Source: Thermofilum sp. (lineage in GTDB: Archaea; Thermoproteota; Thermoprotei; Thermofilales; Thermofilaceae). From it: a stretch of DNA of 64,000 nucleotides. The stretch covers positions 6,934 to 70,933 of the forward strand of contig JAJHRM010000003.1 in assembly GCA_020832965.1 (NCBI GenBank), written 5' to 3'. Of this stretch, positions 35,648-43,473 are shown in pieces; positions within the stretch are counted from its first letter, which is position 1; each line of letters opens with the position of its first letter. The notes under the pieces are model-generated. The model was not told the DNA's origin, did not search any database, and saw only the letters and a list, made by a program, of their open reading frames with translations. The position numbers and the translations under genes were made by a program.

Positions 35648-36715
35648 ATGACGTTGAGGCATGAAACTATGTCTCTCAGTATCGCGTGGCACAAAGACTA
35701 CGAGGAACTATCCTTTACTCCACCCACACTAAGGGATATATGGATTAAAGCCAGGAAAATCTTCATCAACAGGTATCTGCCAATTCTCATGTCTCAAATT
35801 CCGACGCAGATTATGAGCGTAAACTACTACCCAGAGGAAGTTCTACTCCTTGCACATGAAGAAAGCTATGTTAACTTTGTAAAGGAAATGTCTGAAAGGG
35901 GGAGAGGGCTCCTAGATTACGGGGATACTCCTGCTTTTCCAGGCGTTTATGAGAAAGCTCTATTAGCTGTTTCAGGCACACTCACTCTAGCAGAGTTCCT
36001 TCGCTTAAACAGGGGAGTCGGATTTAATCCGCAGGGAGGCTTCCATCACGCCAGGAAAGCTTCTGCTGGTGGATTTTGCGTATTCAACGATTTAGCTATT
36101 GCAGCTAGATACCTATTAAGAAGAGGGGTCAAAAAGCTAGCCATAATAGACATCGATGCCCATCATGGGGACGGAACACAGGATATACTCTATAGAGACC
36201 GGGTTTTGAAAATAAGTAGCCACGGCTATGGGTATGGCTTCTACCCAGGCACCGGTTGGATAGATGAGCTGGGTGAGGGAGAAGGCAGCTGCAGAAACAT
36301 AAACATTCCCATGCCCTTTCCAAGCGGCGACGATGTTTATGAATTGGTGTTAAAGTTCATTGGAGAGATACTGGAGAGGTATAATCCCGAGTTCATAATT
36401 GTTCAAGCTGGCTGTGATGCATACCTGAACGATCCACTTGTTGGGTTAAGGCTAACTGACAATTCTTACTATGCATTCTCACTATTATTATCCAACTATG
36501 CATCAAAAGGAGTACCCGTGCTACTTACGGGCGGCGGTGGGTATCAGCCAGAGATAGTCTCCAGGCTTTGGGCGCTAATGCTTTCCTGTACAACTGGCAA
36601 GTGCCTAGACAAGCTTGGACCTCTGGACCAGAAAACTACCTCCGACTTAAAGCTTGTTAAAATAATGGAATCAAGGATCGAATACTTAAGGAAAGAAACA
36701 AGTAAATGTCTTTAA
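35648..36715 (+). CDS. Histone deacetylase superfamily protein (AcuC-like)
   Basis: 355 residues. Zinc and charge-relay motifs of the arginase/deacetylase fold: GGFHHARKASAGGFCVFND (about 130-150), IDIDAHHGDGTQDIL (about 170), QAGCDAYLNDPL and LTGGGGYQPE. It probably removes acetyl or similar groups from a small molecule or protein; no histone is seen in the window. The ATG at 35648 lies very close to a TATAAAAATAT sequence, so the ATG at 35669 (seven codons in) may be the true start. Confidence 0.9.
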   Translation: MTLRHETMSLSIAWHKDYEELSFTPPTLRDIWIKARKIFINRYLPILMSQIPTQIMSVNYYPEEVLLLAHEESYVNFVKEMSERGRGLLDYGDTPAFPGVYEKALLAVSGTLTLAEFLRLNRGVGFNPQGGFHHARKASAGGFCVFNDLAIAARYLLRRGVKKLAIIDIDAHHGDGTQDILYRDRVLKISSHGYGYGFYPGTGWIDELGEGEGSCRNINIPMPFPSGDDVYELVLKFIGEILERYNPEFIIVQAGCDAYLNDPLVGLRLTDNSYYAFSLLLSNYASKGVPVLLTGGGGYQPEIVSRLWALMLSCTTGKCLDKLGPLDQKTTSDLKLVKIMESRIEYLRKETSKCL

Positions 36716-36745
36716 AAGATAGAAGGTAATGAACCAAGGATAAAA

Positions 36746-36991
36746 CTAATAAATTTCAACCTCAACGCCGTAAGCTGCGCCCTGAATGCTTACTATCACG
36801 TCCGCACCTTTGGCGCCGGCAAGCTTGGCTATGCCGGAAACTAAGTCTCCAAGCTTTGCAAAAAGAGAATTCGGCTCTTCGCCAACCCCCTCAATTGCTA
36901 ACTTAACACTTTTTTCATTAACTTTAACTTCTATCTCAGCATCCTTGAAAAGGCTTTTCACTTTCCTCTCAATATCTGCTTTTGCGACCAC
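36746..36991 (-). CDS. Hypothetical small protein
   Basis: 81 residues, no recognised family. Alternating pattern: an N-terminal helix (KADIERKVKSLFK), two strands (EIEVKVNEKSVKLAIEG), a helix (LFAKLGDLVSGIAKLAG) and a final strand pair (DVIVSIQGAAYGVEVEIY). It could be a compact alpha/beta domain. Convergent with the deacetylase-like gene. Confidence 0.6.
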   Translation of the reverse strand: MVAKADIERKVKSLFKDAEIEVKVNEKSVKLAIEGVGEEPNSLFAKLGDLVSGIAKLAGAKGADVIVSIQGAAYGVEVEIY

Positions 36992-37061
36992 ACGTCCTCA
37001 AGAGCCTTCAACAATATTCCCTTTAAAAACTTTATGTGCGTAGTAGAAACTTTCCCCGCGA

Positions 37062-37216
37062 GTAGTTGCTGCAGTAAAGCTTGTGGTTATCGGAGAAGAG
37101 GTCTTCCAGCTTATTGATTCGTCGCTTATGATCCCCTCGTGAACTGTTGTTTACTGGGAGCACGTGCTTTGGTGTGCTTACGGCACGCCTTTGGAAGAGC
37201 ATTCTCGCAGTTCATA
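37062..37216 (+). pseudogene. Possible PIN-domain (VapC-like) remnant
   Basis: One frame reads AVKLVVIGEEVFQLIDSS, LMIPS, then a TGA, then TVVYWEHVLWCAYGTPLEE and a second stop. The helix-PS-strand-Y-helix order resembles the middle of PIN toxins (S-x-x-x-PS-x-x-x-YE), but the N-terminal aspartate is absent. It lies upstream of an AbrB-like gene, an arrangement of VapBC pairs. Weak evidence. Confidence 0.35.
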
Positions 37217-37355
37217 GAGACCGGAGGAGCATTAAAGGATTAGATGACACTATAATTCTGGGAGATGGCCCTTTTCGCCATGGACTTTGAATTTTTGAAA
37301 ATAAAAAAATATTAATTTGTGTAATTTCTTAATTAAGCATAGGTGTTAAAGTCGA

Positions 37356-37673
37356 ATGTTATCCAGGGGAAGAAGGGGCGCCCGTGGACTAAGCATAACA
37401 TCCCTCCCATACAAGGTGAAAGTATACTCTAATAACCAGGTCCTAATCCCCGCACAGCTGGTGAGAGCTTTAGGGATACAGAACCTTGAATACGCAGAAA
37501 TAGTTTTACGCAGGGGGGAGCAAACAGTCAACTTTCTGGTGAGGCTGCTCAAGACCCGTTTTACGGACTCCAGACAATTTACAATACCCAAAGAGATTAG
37601 AGACAGATTAAACATTCTCCCAGGAATGGAGATCGAAATTCTAGAGATCAAACGACCAAGAGAGATACCTTAA
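37356..37673 (+). CDS. AbrB/SpoVT-like DNA-binding protein
   Basis: 105 residues holding two tandem swapped-hairpin halves: VYSNNQVLIPAQLVRALGIQ (about 23-42) and TDSRQFTIPKEIRDRLNILP (about 70-89). The double-AbrB layout can act as a monomeric regulator or as the antitoxin of a VapBC pair. A/T-rich ATAAAAAAATATTAATTTG lies 35-55 bp upstream. Target unknown. Confidence 0.8.
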   Translation: MLSRGRRGARGLSITSLPYKVKVYSNNQVLIPAQLVRALGIQNLEYAEIVLRRGEQTVNFLVRLLKTRFTDSRQFTIPKEIRDRLNILPGMEIEILEIKRPREIP

Positions 37674-37835
37674 AGTCTGCAAAACCTACAGCGCGCTGGG
37701 AGAGGAACTCCCCGTTTAGCGCCTTCCCGCTTGAAGCCAAATTTTTTTCAGCCGCGCTTTCCCCGAGGCATGGGAAGAATTCGACGTTTGTCGGAGCCCA
37801 AAAATTGGGTCATTGTGAACCTTAGCGCGCAAAAC

Positions 37836-38243
37836 CTACACTACGCCTAGTCCTTCCTCGCGAACTGGAGGAGAAAGTGAAGCCACAATTATAAGTGCTC
37901 CCATTATGAACGAAAAAAGCTCCGAAACAGAGCTGGCAAGTAGCTGAATCAGCTGCTCTTTCTCTCCGTAGGCATAGAGCGGACTTACATACTTTAACCC
38001 CTCCAAAACCCCTCTCGTGTAAGAGAGGGTCTTTTCGTATCCTGCAATATAGTTATCAGCTAGCGACCTAACTGTGGGATCAACAATGACGCCTAGAACT
38101 TCGCCACGAGCAATACTGATAAGCTTTTCCAGCACGTTTAACGCCATTGCAATAGCTCCATCGTAATCCTTTCTAGATATAGCGTCAGAGAACTCTTGCG
38201 TATACTTCTTCATTAATTCACTAAGTCCTACTATGCTTGTCAT
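37836..38243 (-). CDS. Hypothetical helical protein with C-terminal hydrophobic segment
   Basis: 135 residues. Residues 1-65 are two to three amphipathic helices (LMKKYTQEFSDAISRKDYDGAIAMALNVLEKLI), similar to a TPR or MIT hairpin; residues 110-127 (SELFSFIMGALIIVASL) could be membrane-embedded. No named family. Transcribed alone on the minus strand; 160 bp without a gene on either side. Confidence 0.6.
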   Translation of the reverse strand: MTSIVGLSELMKKYTQEFSDAISRKDYDGAIAMALNVLEKLISIARGEVLGVIVDPTVRSLADNYIAGYEKTLSYTRGVLEGLKYVSPLYAYGEKEQLIQLLASSVSELFSFIMGALIIVASLSPPVREEGLGVV

Positions 38244-38402
38244 AGATTCACTGGTGCTAATAGCTAACCCCGCCGGTTAAATCTATCGCGCATTTTTCTC
38301 AGTAGCGCGCCAGGGTATAAGTGGTTCGGGGCAGCAGAAGCAAGTTCATGAAACCAGTTCTGCTTGAATTTTCCTATGCACAATTCTAAGCAGTCAAAAA
38401 CC

Positions 38403-39059
38403 TCACCAGGGAACATTCTTCAACCTTAAGAGGTAAGCCAGTATATTGGTGAACATGTGTATAAGCGGAGTGACCATGAGAATAATGAACACGAAGCCTG
38501 GCGGTGGCAATCCGAGGAAAACCATCCTAGTTATTAATGAGCCTATGAGGAAGTCTACCTGATCAAGGATCCACGCGGGATCCCCAGGCTCTAAGCCCAT
38601 TCTGCGTTTTATAAAAGCACCAGCTAAATCCCCAAATAAGGCACCTAGCGCGAGCAGGCCCCCCTCAGTAGCGTTATGGAGCCCTAGAAGGTGAAGGAGC
38701 AGGGCAGTTGAAGAGCCAGCGGCAAACCCGAAGACGAATCCTTCGAATGTTTTGTTCTTACCGAAAATGCTTCTGCCATCGATAAAGTGCTTCTCGAAGT
38801 CCATCGGGTGCAGTTTCCTATTCCTGGACAAGAGAACTTTTCCAACAACCACCGGTGAGGCATTAGCGACATAAGCAGGTAGAATCCATAGTATAGACCT
38901 AAGGAAGTGCTCAAGAGTAAGAAAATAAAGCAAGTTTTCAATGCCTAGAGCTAAACCGAAAACCAAGTAAAGTGCTAAGGAATAAAAAACGTAGGAAGGT
39001 AAAAAACTGGAGAGCAAAGAGCGCTTAACACTGCTAGGAGCATCCTGGGCGGCACTCAT
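38403..39059 (-). CDS. carS: CDP-archaeol synthase
   Basis: 218 residues with about five transmembrane segments. YVANASPVVVGK, IFGKNKTFEGFVFG and GALFGDLAGAFIKRRMGLEPGDPAW-type motifs (the last at about 140-165) are the signature of CarS, which condenses CTP with unsaturated archaetidic acid in the membrane on the way to polar ether lipids. Confidence 0.93.
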   Translation of the reverse strand: MSAAQDAPSSVKRSLLSSFLPSYVFYSLALYLVFGLALGIENLLYFLTLEHFLRSILWILPAYVANASPVVVGKVLLSRNRKLHPMDFEKHFIDGRSIFGKNKTFEGFVFGFAAGSSTALLLHLLGLHNATEGGLLALGALFGDLAGAFIKRRMGLEPGDPAWILDQVDFLIGSLITRMVFLGLPPPGFVFIILMVTPLIHMFTNILAYLLRLKNVPW

Positions 39060-39106
39060 GCTCTTATGGCAAATAAAAACTCAGGTTATTTAGTTTTTTC
39101 ATTCAG

Positions 39107-39430
39107 CTACTTTGACTGCCTGCTGGAGAGAACTGAGCTTTTTATGTAATCTTTAATTTCTTCGTATTCAGTAAGAATAGCACTATCGGTAACAAGTAAA
39201 GGCGTCCTTGCAGACCCGTACTCTACTAAAAGCCATCCACGCAGACCATTCGCCGAGACATTTACAATCTTTAACAAATCATAGACACCCCACGTCCTGA
39301 GATCTTCTAGGAGCTTTTTAGAGTCCTCATCATTACCTATGAACAGCACGGCACTTTTTTTCACAGTCTCCACCATTAATCGTGGTTCATCTCTTTTCAC
39401 GAAAAAGCTATCACTTCCTTTATCCAACAT
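39107..39430 (-). CDS. Hypothetical protein, possibly glutaredoxin-fold without cysteines
   Basis: 107 residues. The order strand-helix-strand (AVLFIGNDEDSKKLLEDLRTWG, LLKIVNVSANG) and then ARTPLLVTDSAILTEYEEIKDYI resembles the glutaredoxin/thioredoxin fold, the TP being like its cis-proline. There is no cysteine at all, so it cannot be a redox enzyme. Fold assignment is inferred. Confidence 0.45.
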   Translation of the reverse strand: MLDKGSDSFFVKRDEPRLMVETVKKSAVLFIGNDEDSKKLLEDLRTWGVYDLLKIVNVSANGLRGWLLVEYGSARTPLLVTDSAILTEYEEIKDYIKSSVLSSRQSK

Positions 39431-39586
39431 ATGAACCTCGTATTAGTAACGTAGCAAAAACATGAAATGGTTTCCGAGAATAAGCCTGAAAGTATATCAC
39501 CTCCCAAAATAAACCCGTACTCTAGAGAAGGACTCGTTCTAGGTAGGGCAAAACTTTTAAAACCTCCCCTATACCTTTTAGAGCCA

Positions 39587-39702
39587 GGGCCGGTCGTCTA
39601 GTGGGAGGATACAGCGGTTACCTTAAGCCGCCTTTGCAAGGATCCATATAGGGGTTCCGAGAGCGGCGGAGGTCCCGGGTTCGAATCCCGGCCGGTCCAC
39701 CA
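39587..39702 (+). tRNA. tRNA-Ala(TGC) with two introns
   Basis: Acceptor GGGCCGG/CCGGTCC contains the G3-U70 pair that marks tRNA-Ala; discriminator A, CCA encoded. The stem CCGCC/GGCGG encloses TTTGCA, giving anticodon TGC, with a 25-nt intron at or near 37/38. A further 16 nt (CAGCGGTTACCTTAAG) between D-arm and anticodon stem must be removed, a non-canonical site near position 26. The mature length is 75 nt. The unusual D-arm (GTC/GAT) lowers certainty. Confidence 0.75.
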
Positions 39703-39974
39703 GGAGCTATAACAGCTTAGAAAAATTTAAATCCTAATTTTCACCCCAACCAGGGAGATCATATCTGGGAAACACAGGAAGGGTTCCAGTTAAAACCTAA
39801 TATATCTATCAAAATCTCTGCTATGTGGCGTGCTGCTGCGCACTTATTTAGAAGCAAGTTCTCGGGCGTGATACAGTAGTAGCTACATAGGAAACTCTCA
39901 AAATAGTCACGAATAGCAAGCGCTTGAAACAAAACTAATATTAACTTTGTCTTGACTTGATTGTGCTGAGGGGT

Positions 39975-40229
39975 ATGGGCGAAGTGAAAACCTTCGAGGT
40001 AAGGGGGATAATGCGCCTGAGACTGGGGGAGAAAAGAAAATTTAGGTTGTATGTAAGGGGGCTGAGCGAGGACGAGGCTAAAGAAAAAGTCTACAGTATC
40101 CTTGGCTCAAGGCACAAGCTGATGAGGAGCCACATACAAATTTCCGAGATTAAGGAAGTCTCACTAGAAGAGGTAAAAGACGAGTACATAAAGGAACTAG
40201 CACAAACGGATAAAATAATTGCCTACTAG
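39975..40229 (+). CDS. rpl18a: 50S ribosomal protein eL18a (LX)
   Basis: 84 residues from the ATG at 39975 (VKTFEVRGIMRL). Family marks: KRKFRLYVRGLSEDEAKEKVYSILGSRHKL and RSHIQISEIKEV. First gene of the conserved L18a-PfdA-FtsY set, which in many archaea follows IF6; here it lies 22 kb away and module 7 separates it from pfdA. Confidence 0.93.
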   Translation: MGEVKTFEVRGIMRLRLGEKRKFRLYVRGLSEDEAKEKVYSILGSRHKLMRSHIQISEIKEVSLEEVKDEYIKELAQTDKIIAY

Positions 40230-40379
40230 TAAGGTGAATATCTTTGTCGCAAGTAGCACGCTAGTGCGCCTTTAATAATCTTTATTGTTGACTAAGATTT
40301 ATGATAAATTTTTACTTTTTCATGCATATTCCTAACATTTTTCATATTGCCACCTGTATATGGCTTTCAAATTCTTAGC
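40230..40379. other. A/T-rich intergenic DNA after rpl18a
   Basis: About 150 bp with TTTAATAATCTTTATTGTTG and TTTATGATAAATTTTTAC; T-rich runs can terminate rpl18a or start transcription toward module 7 and pfdA. No gene. Confidence 0.4.
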
Positions 40380-40570
40380 CGGGTTGCTTTGGGGCCGAGC
40401 CTCCACGTCTTCAGGTCCCGAGCCCTCCCTCACAGCCGCGCGCAGAGCTGAGCGCCTTGGGTTTGGAAGTGCAGCCACCGGAGTGCATCACAACGAAAAG
40501 CTTTATAGCTACACCAAGCAGAGTAAAACCCATAACCCTGCGATAAGGCGGGGTAGCACGGTGGCGCGCG
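40380..40570 (+). repeat. TnpB-derived right-end module 7
   Basis: Contains GCATCACAACGAAAAGC (shared with modules 3 and 11), AGTAAAACCCATAACCCTGCGA, then TAAGGCGGGG, TAGCACGGTGGCGCGCGC. The right end falls exactly at the start of prefoldin alpha and is codirectional with it. Reading frames across it are not genes. Confidence 0.65.
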
Positions 40571-40972
40571 CTGTCGCAAGTAAGTAAGGAGAAGCTGGCT
40601 GAGGAGTATGGGCTTCTAGCCCAGGTTGCTGAAGAGCTGGAGAAAGAAATAACACTTGCACAGAGCCTTCTCGCAGAGGTAGATGCAGCGATACTAGCGC
40701 TTAAAAACATCAGTACCTTAGAGGAAGCAAAGGAGATACTGGTTCCGGTCTCCTCCGGCATCTACATTAGGGCTAACGTAAAAAAACAAGAAAAATATCT
40801 CGTAGCCATAGCGCGAGACATCCTAGTTGAAAAAACTTTCGATGAAACTTTAGATTTTCTAAACAAGCGAAAAGAAGAACTGAACCAGCTAATCGAAAAA
40901 AGAGTAAATGACTTAAATAAAATTGCATTGAGGATAAGAGAAATAGAAGGCTTGATTAAGGCGACTAAATGA
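40571..40972 (+). CDS. pfdA: Prefoldin alpha subunit without a standard start codon
   Basis: 133 residues if counted from CTG at 40571. The frame reads LSQVSKEKLAEEYGLLAQVA, a long helix, VPVSSGIYIRANV (the beta hairpins) and a second long helix to NKIALRIREIEGLIKATK, the prefoldin alpha layout. In-frame codons upstream reach a TAA at 40544 with no ATG, GTG or TTG, and none occurs in the N-terminal helix. CTG lies where the usual M-S-x would be, exactly at the end of module 7. A GTG at 40561 is out of frame and stops after eight codons. L18a and FtsY on either side support the identity. Confidence 0.85.
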   Translation: MSQVSKEKLAEEYGLLAQVAEELEKEITLAQSLLAEVDAAILALKNISTLEEAKEILVPVSSGIYIRANVKKQEKYLVAIARDILVEKTFDETLDFLNKRKEELNQLIEKRVNDLNKIALRIREIEGLIKATK

Positions 40973-40984
40973 CTTACTGGGTAG

Positions 40985-41902
40985 ATGCGCGGGATGCCAA
41001 GTTTCGGCTTAGGAAACGTTTTGAAGGCTTTCATAGAGGAACTAGCATACACGGAGCTCGACTCAAGAGCTGTGGAACAAGTTTCTTCTGCATACTTACT
41101 TAAACTTGTTGAAGAAGGGGTAGCCCTCGAGGTTGCAGAATCAGTATTTAAAGAACTTTCCAGCCGCATTTCAGGCAGGAGGGTGAGTAGGCTGGAAAAC
41201 AAAAAAGAGGTTATCCTAGGCGAGCTTCGAAATCTGCTTAAAGAAATCTTCTCCTCGACAGGCAAAATTGACCTATGGCAATCAGCCCACGCAGGAATAC
41301 AGCAAAAAGGATACTTTGCCGTCGTCTTCCTTGGTCCCAACGGGCACGGCAAAACAACGACTGTTGCGAAGCTAGCTTATCTCTTTAAACAAAAAGGCTA
41401 CAGGGTAGCTATCGCGGCTGCTGACACCTTTAGAGCTGGCGCGATAGAGCAAGCTCACCAGTGGGGCTCTAGAATCGGTGTAGATGTTGTGTCACTAGGC
41501 TATAACGCGGACCCGGCGGCGGTTGCTTATGAAGCTATCAAAAGAGGTGAAAGAGGTGCCTCACAAGTGATCCTAATCGATACCGCTGGCAGAATGCACA
41601 CAAAGAAGAACTTGATGGATGAGATGAAGAAGATAATCAGAGTGGCACAGCCTGATCTAAGGATATTTGTTGGAGACGCGCTTGTAGGCAATGATGCAGT
41701 TGAGCAGGCGAAGACGTTCCACAGCGAAGTGGGGTTTGACGGCTCTATACTAACGAAGTTCGACGCAGACACTAAGGGAGGAGCAGCGCTCTCAATCATA
41801 TATGTAACGCGGAAACCGATACTCTTCGCTGGAGTTGGACCAGGAGTAAATGACCTCAAAGAGTTTGACCCAGAACTATACTTAAAGATGCTTTTAGATT
41901 AG
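40985..41902 (+). CDS. ftsY: Signal recognition particle receptor FtsY
   Basis: 305 residues. N domain helices (about 1-95), then the G domain: P-loop LGPNGHGKTTTVAKLA, AADTFRAGAIEQ (insertion box), IDTAGRMHTKKNLMDEM, TKFDADTKGG and GVGPGVNDL. It receives SRP at the membrane; the SRP RNA is encoded at 50.5 kb. There is no acidic A domain, normal for archaea. Twelve bases after pfdA. Confidence 0.96.
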   Translation: MRGMPSFGLGNVLKAFIEELAYTELDSRAVEQVSSAYLLKLVEEGVALEVAESVFKELSSRISGRRVSRLENKKEVILGELRNLLKEIFSSTGKIDLWQSAHAGIQQKGYFAVVFLGPNGHGKTTTVAKLAYLFKQKGYRVAIAAADTFRAGAIEQAHQWGSRIGVDVVSLGYNADPAAVAYEAIKRGERGASQVILIDTAGRMHTKKNLMDEMKKIIRVAQPDLRIFVGDALVGNDAVEQAKTFHSEVGFDGSILTKFDADTKGGAALSIIYVTRKPILFAGVGPGVNDLKEFDPELYLKMLLD

Positions 41903-41961
41903 TGCGCTCCAGAGGATGCACTTCTATTTTTGAGTTACATTTCTCTATGGATGCACCTAGA

Positions 41962-42918
41962 CTACTCTAAAACCTGAAAAAGTTTGTCGCATTTCACGTG
42001 TTCACTCTTCAACTTCTGCAGAACTTCTTCGTAATTACTGGGCGGCGTCTCATTGTTAAATAGAAGCTTCCTGTATGCTTCTAAACCAGTGTACGGTACT
42101 CCGAGAATGTCACTATAAGTTTTTATCTTATTCTCGATAACTCCATAGCCTATCAGTTTTTCTCTCCAGTCAGGGTCTCTTAACAAGTGATGAGAAACAA
42201 TTATTTCGCTCTTCTCATCCAAGAGACCGAATAGTCTTGAAAGGTTTTTCATTCCCTTCTCAACGGCTCTGCTTGACACTTTCTTTTCTGAAAGATAGGT
42301 GGGAGGCCCTCCTACGATGACTAATGCAGGCTCTAGCTTTACTATTTTTTCTAAAACCTCGTTGCTGAAAGGTCCTTGAACGTCTGGCAGGAAGGCCAGC
42401 ACAGCCCTATCTTCTAGGTAAACAACAAAACATAGCACATAGCCCAGTTCTTCTCCATGAGGCGCCAGGAAGCTTTCTATTCTTACATCTCCAAAGCTAA
42501 GTATAGCATCATTAACGAGGTGAATTTCCTTTGCCTTATTCTTGATGGCATTCAAGAATAATGCTGCCCTCTTTTTCTGGGAGAAATTTATTTTCTTCGA
42601 GGGGTCCTTAGCTATGACAATCTTCCCGGAATATATTTCCAAGTATTCATTTTCGCCGGTGCATTCATAGAGAGAAGCGAAGGGCGGAGTAAAATGGTCC
42701 CTGTGATAATGCGACACCGTGATTATGTCCGCTTGAGAAGCTCTTTCCAGTATTCTCACCCTGGTTTTCCACAGTGCTCTGAACTCCTCGGGATGAGGGG
42801 GTAAACCATATCTGCGAGGACCAAGAGATGCAGAGGCGTCGAAAAGTATCCTTAAGTCTGCTATTTCTGCATATAGAGCCATTGACCTTACCCCAAGGCT
42901 TTCATCAGCTACAGGCAT
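41962..42918 (-). CDS. UPF0282 family metallo-beta-lactamase-fold hydrolase
   Basis: 318 residues from the ATG at 42918 (PVADESLGVRSMALYAEI). Metal motif TVSHYHRDHFTPPF (about 75-90), a later FLAPHGEE and a C-terminal IIVSHHLLRDPDWRE. Substrate unknown. The frame is open eight codons further to a GTG that lies in the end of module 8; homologues start close to the ATG but a few residues earlier, so the original start may have been lost at the module junction. Confidence 0.85.
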   Translation of the reverse strand: MPVADESLGVRSMALYAEIADLRILFDASASLGPRRYGLPPHPEEFRALWKTRVRILERASQADIITVSHYHRDHFTPPFASLYECTGENEYLEIYSGKIVIAKDPSKKINFSQKKRAALFLNAIKNKAKEIHLVNDAILSFGDVRIESFLAPHGEELGYVLCFVVYLEDRAVLAFLPDVQGPFSNEVLEKIVKLEPALVIVGGPPTYLSEKKVSSRAVEKGMKNLSRLFGLLDEKSEIIVSHHLLRDPDWREKLIGYGVIENKIKTYSDILGVPYTGLEAYRKLLFNNETPPSNYEEVLQKLKSEHVKCDKLFQVLE

Positions 42919-42928
42919 TATACGTAGG

Positions 42929-43230
42929 TCAGTGCGTGTCACCTGTTGCCCCGCCTTTTCGCGGGGTTATGGTTTTATAGGTTTTACTCTTGAGGGTGTA
43001 GCTAGGAAGCTGAGTACCCCGATTTGCCTTGGCAGCTGTACTTCTATGCTCAGCGCCTCAAGCCCCCTAGCCATTACACCCAAGCCATCGTTCACGTCCG
43101 CGTGCAATGTGTACCCGTAGGGGCAAGTGACCAGACCCCTGGGCTCCCTCACGATCTCCACTTTGTGTAGCGTGCATTTCTTCGTAGCAAGCCTCAGCAT
43201 CAGCCTGCGCTGACCCCACATGTTAGCGCG
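42929..43230 (-). pseudogene. TnpB C-terminal remnant, module 8
   Basis: Bases 42929-43162 are identical to 54659-54892 (234 bp, no difference seen). Minus-strand frame: EIVREPRGLVTCPYGYTLHA, DVN, GLGVMARGLEAL, FLATPSRVKPIKP, TAA. It keeps one finger cysteine and the last RuvC aspartate. Then ACCCCGCGAAAAGGCGGGG, CAACAGGTGACACGCACTGA. The right end runs into the UPF0282 start, codirectional. Confidence 0.8.
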
Positions 43231-43473
43231 CGCCTATCGCAGCGTTCAACCAATACCTGGGTCCCACTCACCCCGCCACCGTAGCGGTGGGGATCACTTG
43301 CAGCTCCAAAAGGAGCTGGGACCAGGCGCTCAGTGTCACGATGCGCACGCCGCCCCCCAGCCTTGACCCTGCGCGCGGCACAACGCCAGGTGCCCCTATA
43401 ACGTTTTTCGCTTAAATCGCGCCTGCATTTTGAAAGGAGGAAGGGAGAACTCCTTTTCAAGCGCGCCAAAAAG
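43224..43473. repeat. GC-box and two-hairpin segment, copy B4, plus decayed DNA
   Basis: TTAGCGCGCGCC at 43223-43234 is followed by hairpin 1 (CCACCG 43276-43281/CGGTGG 43285-43290) and hairpin 2 (CAGCTCC 43301-43307/GGAGCTG 43312-43318, AAAA loop). The segment resembles 9795-9860 in module 4. The rest to the DNA ligase stop at 43474 has GCGCGCGGC and AAGCGCGCC patches and no gene. Confidence 0.5.
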
